Of a stretch of DNA of 64,000 nucleotides, positions 19,292 to 28,157 are shown piece after piece. The notes under the pieces are model-generated. The model saw only the letters and a program-made list of their open reading frames with translations. It ran no database searches and was not told the origin of the DNA. Each line of letters begins with the position of its first letter. Position 1 is the first letter of the stretch. Location: positions 2,170,001 through 2,234,000 of the forward strand of contig NZ_AP022563.1 of the NCBI RefSeq assembly GCF_010726645.1, read 5' to 3'. Position numbers and translations under genes: made by a program. The stretch comes from Mycolicibacterium duvalii. GTDB lineage: Bacteria > Actinomycetota > Actinomycetes > Mycobacteriales > Mycobacteriaceae.

Positions 19292-20287
19292 TTGGACTGG
19301 GGACTTCCATGGCCGGGATCAGAACTGGCGACGAGGGCAGAAGAGGCCGGCGCCGCCGCGTTCTGCGCTGGCGAGTTTGCCGATCTCAGTGCGTACGTGA
19401 CGACGACCGAGATGGCGCACAACACATCGAAGGCCTTGATCGGACCGGGAATCGCCTACGCGTTCGCCCGCTCCCCATTTGTTCATGCCGCCGCCGTGCG
19501 TCATCTCTCGCGCACCTCGTCTGGCCGCGTGTTCCTGGGCCTCGGAGCAGGTACGCCGCGGATGAACCGGGACTGGTTCGGCGTCGACGCCGACCGCCCC
19601 GCGCGACGAATGGGCGAACTGATCGAGGTGATCCGAGCGTACTTGTCAGCCGAGAACGGCGAATCCATCAAGTACCAAGGTGATTTCTACAAGATCGACG
19701 CAGACATCCGGGCCCCCGTCCTCGGGCACCTCGACGTACCCATTCTGATCGGGGCCTTCAACAAGATCATGGTGCAGACGGCCGGACGCGTTGCCGACGG
19801 AGTTCTGGGGCATGGGCTGTTCACCGATCGCTGGTGGACCGAGTCGGTCGAGCCGGCCCTGGCGCGCGGAGCCGAGTCGAGCGGACGGGACGTCGCCGAC
19901 CTGCGTCGTTGGGGTTGGCTGATCACCGCCATCGATGACAACGACCCGGCACGCGCCGTTCGGGAGGCGAAGCAGCAGATCGCCTTTTACCTGACCGTGC
20001 GGACGTATGACTCGCTGGTGGAACTGCACGGCTGGCAGGAAGAGGTCGCAGCGATTCGTGCGGCGTTCCGCACCAACGCCCCCGACACCATCGCCGATCA
20101 TGTGACTGACGACATGCTGTGGTCCATCGCAGTGTGCGGAGATTCCGCGCAGGCACGCGAAATGCTCTCTGCTAGGGAGCGACTGCCCGAGCTCGCGTTC
20201 TCGTCACCCCCCAGCTTCCTGGTCGGGCGGCGCCGCCGCGCGCAATACGATGCCGCCGTGATCGAGCTGATGCCGCAGCAGGGCTGA
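19292..20287 (+). CDS. LLM-class (luciferase-like) flavin/F420-dependent oxidoreductase
   Basis: 331 aa TIM-barrel protein beginning with TTG at 19292 (MDWGLPWPG). The N-terminal strand, the segment AYAFARSPFVHAAAVRHLSRTSSGRVFLGLGAG in the middle of the first half (landmarks RSPFVHA and FLGLGAG) and VPILIGAFNKIM are standard for the bacterial luciferase-like family, which in mycobacteria often uses F420. The typical job is oxidation or reduction of an alcohol, aldehyde or ketone; the substrate is unknown. It lies between the secreted-protein gene and the GntR regulator, with an operator-like palindrome upstream. The ribosome site (GGGGC) is weak. Confidence 0.85.
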   Translation: MDWGLPWPGSELATRAEEAGAAAFCAGEFADLSAYVTTTEMAHNTSKALIGPGIAYAFARSPFVHAAAVRHLSRTSSGRVFLGLGAGTPRMNRDWFGVDADRPARRMGELIEVIRAYLSAENGESIKYQGDFYKIDADIRAPVLGHLDVPILIGAFNKIMVQTAGRVADGVLGHGLFTDRWWTESVEPALARGAESSGRDVADLRRWGWLITAIDDNDPARAVREAKQQIAFYLTVRTYDSLVELHGWQEEVAAIRAAFRTNAPDTIADHVTDDMLWSIAVCGDSAQAREMLSARERLPELAFSSPPSFLVGRRRRAQYDAAVIELMPQQG

Positions 20288-20361
20288 CGTGGATGTCTGC
20301 TCACCGATACAACGGTCACATGGTGTACTGAGTAGGACATCTCAACAATCAGGAGGTCGCG

Positions 20362-21147
20362 GTGGCTCGACGGGAAACACTGGCACCGATGGTCACATCC
20401 GAGCCGATCTCTGGTGCAGTTCGGTCACCCAAGACCGCAGAACTCGTTGCCCAGACCCTGCGCCGCATGATTGTCGACGGACAACTCAAGGATGGCGACT
20501 TCCTGCCCTACGAGGCCGACCTGATGGCGCACTTCCAGGTCAGCAGACCGTCCCTGCGCGAAGCGGTACGCGTGCTCGAATCCGATCGACTGGTCGAGGT
20601 CCGACGCGGGTCACGAACGGGGGCAAGGGTCCGTGTCCCCGGGCCGGAGATCGTGGCCCGACCGGCGGCGTTGCTGTTGGCCATCTCAGGGACGACGCTC
20701 GGCGACGTATTGACGGCACGCATCGGCATCGAGCCGTACGCCGTTCGGCTTCTGGCCGACGAAGGTACCAAAGCGGCACATGACGAGCTGAGGCGCCTCG
20801 TCAGTGATATTCCGCGCGCCAAAGACGAAGACAAGTTGGCGCAGGCCACGGCGGATCTGCATCGTCGCATGGTGGAGCTGTCGGGAAACGCGACGCTGGC
20901 CATGATCGCCGGCATGCTCCACGAGATCTCGGAGAAGCACACCACCGCTGCGATTCTCAAGGACCAGAACGTGGTCCCCAAGGCGCAGTTCACCAAGCTC
21001 GTGCGATCCTATGACCGCCTGGTCGATCTCGTTGGTGCCCGCAAAGGCGCTGAGGCCGAGGCGCATTGGCGCCGACACATGGAGAACGCCAGCGCAGCAC
21101 TGCTGAAAGGCTATGAGAAGACGCAGGTCCGCGACATTCTCTATTGA
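20362..21147 (+). CDS. GntR family regulator, FadR subfamily
   Basis: 261 aa with GTG start preceded by AGGAGG (20350-20355). The N-terminal winged helix spans about residues 27-92; it includes EADLMAHFQVSRPSLREAVRVLESDRLVEVRRGSRTGARV (landmarks VSRPSLREA and LVEVRRG). The C-terminal all-helical FCD domain, about 100-250, binds an effector, usually an acid or acyl-CoA. FadR-type proteins recognise TNGTNNNACNA; in M. tuberculosis the mce1 and mce2 operons are controlled by FadR-type GntR proteins (Mce1R, Mce2R). It is therefore a good candidate regulator of the mce operon and nearby catabolic genes. Confidence 0.9.
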   Translation: MARRETLAPMVTSEPISGAVRSPKTAELVAQTLRRMIVDGQLKDGDFLPYEADLMAHFQVSRPSLREAVRVLESDRLVEVRRGSRTGARVRVPGPEIVARPAALLLAISGTTLGDVLTARIGIEPYAVRLLADEGTKAAHDELRRLVSDIPRAKDEDKLAQATADLHRRMVELSGNATLAMIAGMLHEISEKHTTAAILKDQNVVPKAQFTKLVRSYDRLVDLVGARKGAEAEAHWRRHMENASAALLKGYEKTQVRDILY

Positions 21148-21236
21148 GCCTTAACGGAGATCGCCTCTTGGAATGTGATCGGGGTCTCGCTTCAGCCTCA
21201 GAACACTGATACCCTCACCGTGGGAGAGTCGCAGAC

Positions 21237-21281
21237 ATGAGTCGTCTGCTGGGGAGTATCTCAGGAAGTGAGCACACGTGA
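21237..21281 (+). CDS. possible 14-codon upstream ORF before P450
   Basis: ATG at 21237 opens MSRLLGSISGSEHT and stops with a TGA that overlaps the P450 GTG start by GTGA, as for coupled genes. There is no clear ribosome site. It may be a leader peptide or chance. Confidence 0.25.
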   Translation: MSRLLGSISGSEHT

Positions 21282-22504
21282 TAAAGAGTGAGCAGGCGCC
21301 AGCAGTGCCGGTGGTGACCTTTGATTACACGACTACCGAACCCGAAGGCACCTGGTTCGCCCGATACGACGCGCTGCGCGCTCAATTTCCTTGGTACCGC
21401 AATGAATTCGGCCCCGGCTTCTGGACGGTATGTAACTACCAGGGAATCCTGGAAATCATGCAGAACCCGCAGGTGTTCTCCAACAGTGTGGTGACCGCGC
21501 TGGATCCGGAACCGGCGATCAAGTGGATCCCCGAGATGCTGGACGGTGACGAACACAAACAATGGCGCCGCCAGCTGGGGCCGCTGTTCTCTCCCGGCGC
21601 GGTCGAGCGCATGGAGTCGACGGTGCGGCAACGGGCCATCGACATCATCGACGGAATCATCGCGCGCGCCCACGCAAGCGCAGCGACGGGAACGGGGCAG
21701 GGCTCCTGCGACTTCATGGCCGACTTCGCGTTGCGCTTCCCGACCACGATATTCCTCGAGATGATGGGCCTGCCGGTCGAAGAGCTCGACGAGTTCCTTG
21801 CCTGGGAGCACGACATCCTGCACGCCGGCGGCAGCGATGAGGAGAAGCTGCAGAAGCAGATGGCCGCGATGTTCGCGGTGATGGGCAGGTTCTCCACGGT
21901 CATCGCCGAGCGTCGGGAAGAACCGCGCGATGACATCGTCAGCAAGGCTCTGACCTACGAGATCGACGGAAATCCCGTCACCGACCAGGACATGCTGTCG
22001 TTCTGCTTGCTGATGTTCATGGCCGGCCTGGATACAGTCTCGGTCACTCTCGGCTGGATATTCTTGCATCTGGCACGCAATGACGCCGACAGGGAACGGA
22101 TCGTCGCCGAACCGGCGGCCATCCCCACCGCGGTCGAGGAGTTCGTTCGCGCCTACGCCATCGTAATTCCGGCGCGGAAGGTGATGGAGGACATCGAGAT
22201 TCAGGGCTGCCCGATGAAGGCAGGTGACATGGTGAACATTCCGCTGGCCGCCGCGACCCGTGACGACGCCGCCTTCCCGGATGCGACGACCGTCGACATC
22301 GCCCGTAAACCGAACAACCACATTGGATTCGGCGCCGGACCGCACCGATGCCTCGGTTCTCACCTGGCCCGTCAGGAGCTGAGAATCGCGATGGAGGAAT
22401 GGCACGCCCGGATCCCCAACTACCGGCTGGCTCCCGATGCACAGATGCTCGAGAGCGGGGGCCAGCTGGGGCTGGAGAACCTGCCGCTGGTGTGGGACAT
22501 CTGA
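21278..22504 (+). CDS. cytochrome P450
   Basis: 408 aa monooxygenase. AGLDT of the I helix is at about 249-253, EFVR (ExxR) at about 288-291, and the haem loop FGAGPHRCLG at about 351-360 with Cys 358. AGGAAG precedes the GTG start. It is distinct in sequence from the P450 at 3007, so two different hydroxylation steps or substrates are likely. The gene overlaps the CoA-transferase start by one base (TGATG), indicating an operon with that enzyme: perhaps hydroxylation or oxidation to an acid followed by CoA transfer. Confidence 0.93.
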   Translation: MIKSEQAPAVPVVTFDYTTTEPEGTWFARYDALRAQFPWYRNEFGPGFWTVCNYQGILEIMQNPQVFSNSVVTALDPEPAIKWIPEMLDGDEHKQWRRQLGPLFSPGAVERMESTVRQRAIDIIDGIIARAHASAATGTGQGSCDFMADFALRFPTTIFLEMMGLPVEELDEFLAWEHDILHAGGSDEEKLQKQMAAMFAVMGRFSTVIAERREEPRDDIVSKALTYEIDGNPVTDQDMLSFCLLMFMAGLDTVSVTLGWIFLHLARNDADRERIVAEPAAIPTAVEEFVRAYAIVIPARKVMEDIEIQGCPMKAGDMVNIPLAAATRDDAAFPDATTVDIARKPNNHIGFGAGPHRCLGSHLARQELRIAMEEWHARIPNYRLAPDAQMLESGGQLGLENLPLVWDI

Positions 22505-23733
22505 TGCGCAAACCGCTGACTGGAGTGCGGGTGCTCGAGGTCGCCCAGTTCACGTTCGTCCCATCTGCCGGGGCCGTGCTCGCCGACTGGGGAGCCGAGG
22601 TCATCAAGATCGAGCATCCTGTGACCGGCGACGCCCAGCGCGGGTTGGTCAAGGTTCTGGGCGCGGCGGCCAGCAAGCCGGGGTCCTCGTTCGCGCCGAT
22701 CATGGAAGCCCCCAATCGCGGAAAGCGCAGCGTGGGGCTGGCACTCGACAATGAAGAGTCGCGGCCTGTGTTCGACGAACTCATCCGGCGCTGCGACGTG
22801 TTCCTGACGAACTACCTGCCGTCGGCCAGAACCAAGTTGAAGATCGACGTCGACGACATCCGCGAGGTCAACCCCGACGTCATCTACGTGGCAGGCAGTG
22901 GATTCGGGATGAACGGTCCCGACCGCGACGCGGGCGCGTACGACGCGACGGCCTTCTGGGCCCGCGGCGGCAGCGCCGACGGGCTCAACCCGCCGAACAC
23001 CGACCACTCGGCGTTCATGCCCGCAGGTGCCTACGGTGACAACATCGGCGGCATGACCATCGCCGGCGGCGTTGCGGCGGCCCTCTACGGGCGGCACGTG
23101 ACGGGCGAACCCTCGGTGCTCGACGTGTCACTGCTGGCGGTGGGCGCGTGGACCACCCAGTTCAGCGCCAACATGGCAATGCTGATGGGCGGTCCGCTGC
23201 CCAAGGTGGAACGGCAAACGCAGGCCCCGGGCAACCCGCTGACCGGCGCGTACCGCACCTCCGACGGCCGATTCGTTCAACTCTCGATGCTCCAGCCGAC
23301 CCGATACTGGCCCGAGTTCTGCATGTTGATGGGACTCGACGAGTACGCAGAAGATGCACGATTCGCGTCCCTGCAGGCGATGGCCGAGCACGCCGACCTC
23401 GCGTACGGCATCGTCCACGACGCGATCGCCAAACTGACCTTTGCCGAGTGCAAAGAGGCGCTGAGCCGCGGAACCGGACAGTGGGCACCCGTCCAGGACG
23501 CTTGGGAACTGGCTCACGACGAAGGTTTGACGGCGAATGGCCGCATCGCCAACATCGTTGATGCCGAGGGAAATCCGCAGAAGCTGGTAGCCAGTCCGGT
23601 CAAGTTCGACGACGATCCCGCGGAATTGGTGCGCGCTCCGCAGTTCGCCGAGCACACCGACGACGTGCTGCGAGAACTCGGAGTGGACAACGACCGACTC
23701 ATAGAACTCAAGATCGCCGGTGCAATCACGTAA
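22504..23733 (+). CDS. CaiB/BaiF (type III) CoA-transferase
   Basis: 409 aa from ATG 22504; the longer frame from 22348 lies within the P450. The N-terminus PLTGVRVLEVAQFTFVPSAG is typical of family III CoA-transferases. The GAYGDNIGGM segment carries the expected catalytic aspartate (about D179), which forms the acyl-enzyme anhydride. The family moves CoA between acids such as formate/oxalate, carnitine, or bile-acid and racemase substrates (the alpha-methylacyl-CoA racemase group is related). Here it probably activates or exchanges CoA on a product of the P450 pathway. Confidence 0.9.
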   Translation: MRKPLTGVRVLEVAQFTFVPSAGAVLADWGAEVIKIEHPVTGDAQRGLVKVLGAAASKPGSSFAPIMEAPNRGKRSVGLALDNEESRPVFDELIRRCDVFLTNYLPSARTKLKIDVDDIREVNPDVIYVAGSGFGMNGPDRDAGAYDATAFWARGGSADGLNPPNTDHSAFMPAGAYGDNIGGMTIAGGVAAALYGRHVTGEPSVLDVSLLAVGAWTTQFSANMAMLMGGPLPKVERQTQAPGNPLTGAYRTSDGRFVQLSMLQPTRYWPEFCMLMGLDEYAEDARFASLQAMAEHADLAYGIVHDAIAKLTFAECKEALSRGTGQWAPVQDAWELAHDEGLTANGRIANIVDAEGNPQKLVASPVKFDDDPAELVRAPQFAEHTDDVLRELGVDNDRLIELKIAGAIT

Positions 23734-23743
23734 CCTCAGCGCT

Positions 23744-24430
23744 GTGACTGCCGTCGACATGGCTTCTGCGGACGACGGCACCGTCAAGGACCGACTGATC
23801 CGGGCGGCGGACGCGGAGATCGCGGCCCGAGGGATCAATGCGGTGCAGATGGAAGTGGTCGCCAAGATGGCCGGCGTCTCGCGGGCGACCGCGTTCCGCC
23901 AACTCGGCAGCGTTTCGGAGATGTTGGTCCAGGTGGCCCTGTTGCGAGCCCGCAGGCACGTCGCATCCGTGGAGTCGATCATGGCGGGCAAGACCGGCGT
24001 CTTCGCCAAGTTGGAAGCCGCGTTGGTCTACACCGCGCGTGAACTGCCGTCTGACCCGTCAATCTCCGCCCTGATCGCCCAGCACTCCGCATCAGTGCAC
24101 GACCCCCGCGTGCACCAGGTCGCGATGGACGCGATGGGACCCGTGCTCGACGAGGGCCGACGAAGTGGCGAGGTGCGGACCGACATCGGGATATCCGAGA
24201 TGGTCGACTTCCTGGTGGAGCAGACCTACCTGGCCGCTGAGGAGATCAAGCGCTCTGACGACGAGACCCGGCGACGGTTTCGGCACTTCGTCATTCCTGG
24301 ACTCGCCGCCTCGCACGGCTCAAGCGGCGAATACGTGTCCAGGTCGATGGAAGTGCTCGACGCGGTGGGCGTTGCTATCGATGCGCTCGAAAACCTCAAA
24401 GACCAACTGCGCAGAACCCGTTCCGAGTAA
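23744..24430 (+). CDS. TetR family transcriptional regulator
   Basis: About 228 aa. The N-terminal helix-turn-helix comprises VKDRLIRAADAEIAARGI followed by VVAKMAGVSRATAFRQLGS (about residues 14-52); the C-terminal domain is helical with no recognised subfamily. The start is uncertain: GTG 23720 overlaps the CoA-transferase, GTG 23744 lies 11 bases after it and ATG 23759 is also possible. It is probably co-transcribed with the P450 and CoA-transferase and may repress that operon. Confidence 0.85.
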   Translation: MTAVDMASADDGTVKDRLIRAADAEIAARGINAVQMEVVAKMAGVSRATAFRQLGSVSEMLVQVALLRARRHVASVESIMAGKTGVFAKLEAALVYTARELPSDPSISALIAQHSASVHDPRVHQVAMDAMGPVLDEGRRSGEVRTDIGISEMVDFLVEQTYLAAEEIKRSDDETRRRFRHFVIPGLAASHGSSGEYVSRSMEVLDAVGVAIDALENLKDQLRRTRSE

Positions 24431-24728
24431 TGCACCGCTGATCGCTGCCGACCGCCCCGGCTTGCGTGTCCGGCTTGCGTGTCCGGTTTGCGTTCACCTG
24501 GGAAGCCAAAGCAGACCAAATCACCGTCGTCGCGAAACCCTCTGGGGTGGGCGATCCACGGGTCCTCGAACCGCCCGTCAATTGCCGGTTTCCTGTGGAG
24601 GATGCGCGCCATTCGGCTCCCCGCCAAGCAGCTGGTCCTGACGGAACGGCCGCTGCAGAATCGCGAGGGATGACGTGCGTCCGGATCAGCATCACTCTGC
24701 GGCGACGCCCTCACAGAGTGAACCGCCC
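24431..24728. other. intergenic region with short tandem repeat
   Basis: 298 bases between the tetR gene and the IS3 element. A 13-bp unit CCGGCTTGCGTGT is repeated twice (24457-24469, 24470-24482), with a partial third copy (24483-24493). No gene is seen. Confidence 0.5.
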
Positions 24729-24749
24729 TGGTTCTACTGGAGGCTCGAT

Positions 24750-25669
24750 CTATTGGATTGCGACCACGGGTTGGTCGCTCCGTTGGGCATCGTAGAACGC
24801 GGTCTCGAACTCGGTGGGTGGGACGTCGTCGAGGTAGCTGTGGAGGCGGGCGGTGTTGTGCCAGTACACCCAGCTCAGGGTGGCCAGCTCGACGTCCTCG
24901 ACGGTCTTCCACGGCCCGGAGCGGGCCGGCCCGTAGATCAGCTCGGCTTTGTAGTAGCCGTTGACCGTCTCGGCCAGGGCGTTGTCGAAGCTATCCCCGA
25001 CCGATCCGATCGAGGGCAGCGCACCGATCTCAGCGAGCCGTTCGCCGTAGCGCACCGAGGTGAACTGCCCTGCGAGCCGGCATCGCTGTGGCAGGTCAAG
25101 CCGGGCAACGTGGTTCCGCGTGACCACCGGGCCATCTCGAGTGCGTCGAGGACCATGGTGGTGTGCATGTTCGACGCCACCCGCCATCCCACGATCGTCC
25201 GGGAGAACGCATCGACGATGAAGCAGACGTAGGCCACCCCGGCCCAGGTCGGCACATACGTCAGATCCGTCACCCACAATTGGTTGGGCGCCGCCGCGGT
25301 GAAGCGGCGGTTGACCAGGTCAGGATGCCGTGGCGCGGCCGGGTCGGCGTTGGTGGTCTTGACGGGTTTGCCGCGCCGCACCCCGTGGATGTCGAGGCTG
25401 CGCATCAGGCGCGCGACCTGGTCACGGCCCACGTCGTGGCCGTCCCGACGTGCGGCTTTCCACAGCTTGCGGACCCCGTAGACGCGGTAGTTGTCCTCCC
25501 ACAGCGTGCGCAGCGCCGGTGCCAGCTCAGCGTCGCGGACGGCCCGCGCCGACGGTGGCCGGGTCTTGGTGTCGTAGTAGGTGCTCGGGGCCATCGACAC
25601 TCCTGCGTTGCGCAGGACGGTGCAGATGGGCTCGACCCCGAACTCAGCCCGGTTGGCGTCGATGAAGGC
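24750..25669 (-). pseudogene. IS3-family transposase OrfB, frameshifted
   Basis: The integrase-like DDE protein is split over two frames. The upstream part (to about 25070) includes the start-proximal APSTYYDTKTRPPS, the first catalytic Asp in WVTDLTYVPT and the second in CHSDAGSQ. The downstream part, in another frame, continues FTSVRYGERLAEIG and carries the catalytic Glu region DNALAETVNGYYKAELI. The switch is at 25066-25072, where an extra GGCAG follows the TCGCAG codons (minus strand). This is not the normal orfA-orfB programmed shift, so the transposase is probably inactive unless this is an assembly error. OrfB normally joins OrfA by -1 frameshifting near 25675. Confidence 0.8.
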
Positions 25670-25671
25670 GA

Positions 25672-26016
25672 CTATTTCTTGTGTTGGCGGTCGAGCTCCG
25701 CCCCGAAGAAACTCGCTGCTCGTTTCAGGATCTCGTTGGCGCGCTTAAGTTCCCGGTTCTCCTGCTCGAGTTCCTTGAGCCGTTGATACTCCGCAGTGGA
25801 CACCCCGGGCGCCACGCCCTCGTCGATGTCGGCCTGGCGCACCCAGGACCGCACCGACTCCACCCCGTAGCCGAGCTGGTTGGCCACCCGCGCCACCGTG
25901 CCCTGCGTCGTGCCCAGCTCGGCGCGCAAGGCGCGCACCATCCGGACCGCGGCAGCCTTCTCCTCCGGGCTATAGCGACGCGTCGTGGGCTTGCCAGCTG
26001 ACTGTTCCTTCGGCAT
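25672..26016 (-). CDS. IS3-family transposase OrfA
   Basis: 114 aa. The helix-turn-helix region is RRYSPEEKAAAVRMVRAL through VANQLGYGVESVRSWVRQADID (about 13-66); the leucine zipper-like coil LKELEQENRELKRANEILKRAASFF (about 80-104) follows, the standard OrfA arrangement. It recognises the IS ends and can be fused to OrfB by ribosomal frameshifting. The frame is intact. Confidence 0.88.
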   Translation of the reverse strand: MPKEQSAGKPTTRRYSPEEKAAAVRMVRALRAELGTTQGTVARVANQLGYGVESVRSWVRQADIDEGVAPGVSTAEYQRLKELEQENRELKRANEILKRAASFFGAELDRQHKK

Positions 26017-26060
26017 ACCTGCATCCTCGTTTCCAAGGTCAGGAGCCTCCGGTATTTCCA

Positions 26061-27287
26061 GTGCGATTCATCAGTACTGCATTTAACCGTCTGTTGCAGA
26101 TTCCCGGGGCATCGGTCACTGATGTCGTCATCACCGAACGCGAAGTCGAGGTGACGCTGCGCCCCTCGAGCCGCTTGCTGCAATGCCCTTGCGGTCAGCG
26201 TGTCCGCGGCGGCTACGACCGGCGGCGCCGGCGCTGGCGGCATCTGGATCTGGCCAGCCGCAAGCTGTGGCTGGTCTACGACATCCGTCGCCTGAACTGC
26301 CCGAATTGCGGCGTGCGCACCGAGCAGGTGCCCTGGAGTCGACCTGGGGCGCGCCATACCCGTGACTTCGAGGACACGGTGCTGTGGCTTGCCAGGAGAA
26401 CCGATCGCACCTCGGTGGCCACATTGCTGCGCTGCGCCTGGGAGACGGTCACCGCCATCATCAACCGCACCGTCGAGGAACTACTCGACGAGCGTCGTCT
26501 CGGTGAGATCTATCGCATCGGCGTCGATGAGATCTGTTATCGCCATCCGCACAAGTACTTGACCATCATCGGTGATCACGCCACCGGCACCGTCATCGAC
26601 ATCCACCCCGGCCGCGGGGTCGATTCACTGACCACGTTCTACGACAAGCTCACCGCCGAGCAACGTGCTGACATCGAAGCGGTCTCCATGGACGGTTCCA
26701 CCGCGTTTCGTTCCGCGACCGAAGACAAACTGCCCGGCGCGACGATCTGTTACGACCCATTCCACGTAATGCAATGGACCAACCGTGCCCTCGACGAAGT
26801 GTTCGCTGCGGCCATGGCCACCAACCGCGCCGACTTCAACCTGTCCTCAGGGCAATGGCGCAAAGCCCGTACCGCGTTACGTACCGGCGCCGAACGGCTC
26901 AACCCAACCCGCGGCCATCTCGTCAGAACGATCACCGCGCAAAACCATGCCATTGGCACGGCTTGGAGAATGAAAGAGCAACTACGACAACTGTTTCGAA
27001 TCGCAGACCCGACACGAGCACCACGGTATCTCCGACGCTGGATCCAGCGTGCCGCCGCCAGCGGCATCCGCCCCCTCGTTCAACTGGCACGCCGCCTCGA
27101 ACTGCACTTCGACGGCATCATCGCAACCATCGAACTCGGCATCAGCAACGCTCTCATCGAAGGCATCAACGCCAAGATCCGCCTCATCAACGCCCGAGGC
27201 TATGGCCACCACTCCGCCGAAGCACTGACCTCGATGATCTACCTCTGCCTCGGTGGACTGAACCCCAAACTCCCCACAAAAACCTGA
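26061..27287 (+). CDS. ISL3-family (IS1096-like) transposase
   Basis: 408 aa, apparently intact. The N-terminus STAFNRLLQIPGASV is as in mycobacterial ISL3-type transposases. The Cys pairs CPCG and CPNCG form the zinc-ribbon; the DDE residues are visible in GVDEICYR, VSMDGSTAFRSA and ALIEGINAKIR. The GTG start is the first base after the IS3 right end, so this gene has lost its own upstream sequence and left inverted repeat. A candidate right terminal sequence is CCCACAAAAACCTGAGGAG at about 27273-27291. Expression would depend on a promoter in the IS3 element, whose genes run the other way. Confidence 0.9.
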   Translation: MRFISTAFNRLLQIPGASVTDVVITEREVEVTLRPSSRLLQCPCGQRVRGGYDRRRRRWRHLDLASRKLWLVYDIRRLNCPNCGVRTEQVPWSRPGARHTRDFEDTVLWLARRTDRTSVATLLRCAWETVTAIINRTVEELLDERRLGEIYRIGVDEICYRHPHKYLTIIGDHATGTVIDIHPGRGVDSLTTFYDKLTAEQRADIEAVSMDGSTAFRSATEDKLPGATICYDPFHVMQWTNRALDEVFAAAMATNRADFNLSSGQWRKARTALRTGAERLNPTRGHLVRTITAQNHAIGTAWRMKEQLRQLFRIADPTRAPRYLRRWIQRAAASGIRPLVQLARRLELHFDGIIATIELGISNALIEGINAKIRLINARGYGHHSAEALTSMIYLCLGGLNPKLPTKT

Positions 27288-27310
27288 GGAGTCGCACATA
27301 TGATCGAATC

Positions 27311-27610
27311 GTGGGCATGCAGGAGATCGGGTACGGCGGCCAGCCGCTGCCGCCGGTTTTCCGCCGCGTGGACCCGCCCGCCGTGGTGTTGATCGATCTG
27401 GTGGCCCTGTTCTCCCGCCAGCCGCACTGCGCCGGCCACTACCATCCGAACGGCCTGCAGCTCGACGCCGTGGTGGAAGGTGTGCTGACCGGCTGGGGCC
27501 GGGCCGAGCACGGCGGCTGGTGGGGCCTGGTGACGTATCCGGTCAAGTACGGCAGCCGTGCGCACACCGTCACTCACTGGGCTCCGGCCTGGGTCCTCAA
27601 GACGACGTGA
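27311..27610 (+). CDS. small conserved-type hypothetical protein
   Basis: About 99 aa from GTG 27311 (ATG 27317 is an alternative). The sequence is well balanced, with Trp/Tyr/His-rich motifs (CAGHYHPNG, GWWGLVTYPV, HTVTHWAPAWVL), unlike chance frames. It has no signal peptide or membrane helix. No family is recognised. It starts about 20 bases after the ISL3 end, so the true N-terminus could have been altered by the insertion. Confidence 0.5.
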   Translation: MGMQEIGYGGQPLPPVFRRVDPPAVVLIDLVALFSRQPHCAGHYHPNGLQLDAVVEGVLTGWGRAEHGGWWGLVTYPVKYGSRAHTVTHWAPAWVLKTT

Positions 27611-27677
27611 CGACACCGGATGTGATCCTCGCCGATCACCCTTGACGCCCGTCAAGACGCGGCGCGATGATCATCGC

Positions 27678-27878
27678 GTGATCAGCGTGACTGAGCAACA
27701 AGTCATCGACGACCTGGCCCGGCGCCTGGCCGACACGCACACCCAGGTGGAACCGACCGAAGTCGTCCGCGTGGTCCAGGAACAGCACGCCCGCTTCGCG
27801 GATCGACCCATCCGGGACTTCATCCCGCTGTTCGTCGAACGCAACGCCAAAGCCGAGCTGCTCAGGCTCGGCACCTGA
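27678..27878 (+). CDS. three-helix-bundle small protein
   Basis: 66 aa from GTG 27678. It is almost entirely helical: VIDDLARRLADTHT, VEPTEVVRVVQEQHARFADRP, and IRDFIPLFVERNAKAELL. This pattern is found in many actinobacterial proteins annotated as three-helix bundle dimerisation domain proteins of unknown role. The ribosome site is weak. A hairpin AAGACCT-11-AGGTCTT at 27945-27969, 66 bases after the stop, may act as a terminator. Confidence 0.6.
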   Translation: MISVTEQQVIDDLARRLADTHTQVEPTEVVRVVQEQHARFADRPIRDFIPLFVERNAKAELLRLGT

Positions 27879-27944
27879 GACGTCCGCAGTCCGGCCGGTG
27901 CGTCCGGGGCCGATGCACCCCGATTCGTTACCGGTTTTCCAGTG

Positions 27945-27969
27945 AAGACCTAAGCGGCTATCAGGTCTT
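27945..27969 (+). terminator. possible hairpin terminator
   Basis: Perfect 7-bp stem AAGACCT/AGGTCTT with an 11-base loop, followed by a short pyrimidine stretch (TCTC) but no U-run. Confidence 0.3.
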
Positions 27970-28034
27970 TCTCAGGTTCGGGCCATAACTTCGACATCAC
28001 ACAGCGATGTGATGGACAACCCCGATACGCTCGG

Positions 28035-28064
28035 CCCGCCACCAATCCCCCCCTGGGTGGCGGG
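28035..28064. repeat. 9-bp inverted repeat
   Basis: CCCGCCACC (28035-28043) and GGTGGCGGG (28056-28064) are perfect arms around a 12-base loop. It sits in the 279-base gap between the three-helix protein and the secreted-protein gene. Function unknown. Confidence 0.35.
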
Positions 28065-28157
28065 TCGAGATCGTTTGCGGGGTCCGAACGCGCCTTCCCC
28101 CGATCCGGTAGCCGATAGGGTTCTGACCAATACACCGGGCCGAGGATGAGGTGGAAC

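Larger units (their letters stand above)
24729..26060 (-). mobile_element. IS3-family insertion sequence (1332 bp)
   Basis: It contains orfA and orfB of IS3 type on the minus strand. The left end TGGTTCTACTGGAGGCTC (24729-24746) and the right end, read inward, TGGAAATACCGGAGGCTC, are imperfect inverted repeats matching at 14 of 18 positions, with the TG...CA termini usual for IS3. No direct target repeat is visible (CCC to the left, GTG to the right). The right terminus is immediately followed by the start codon of the ISL3-type transposase. Confidence 0.8.

Noticed and set aside
20326..20340. GntR autoregulatory site (GAGTAGGACAT) before the GntR gene
   Set aside because: Only the GTNNNAC core matches; the outer T and A of the consensus are both missing, so it is too weak to call alone.
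24457..24493. CRISPR array
   Set aside because: Only 13-bp units without spacers and no cas genes.
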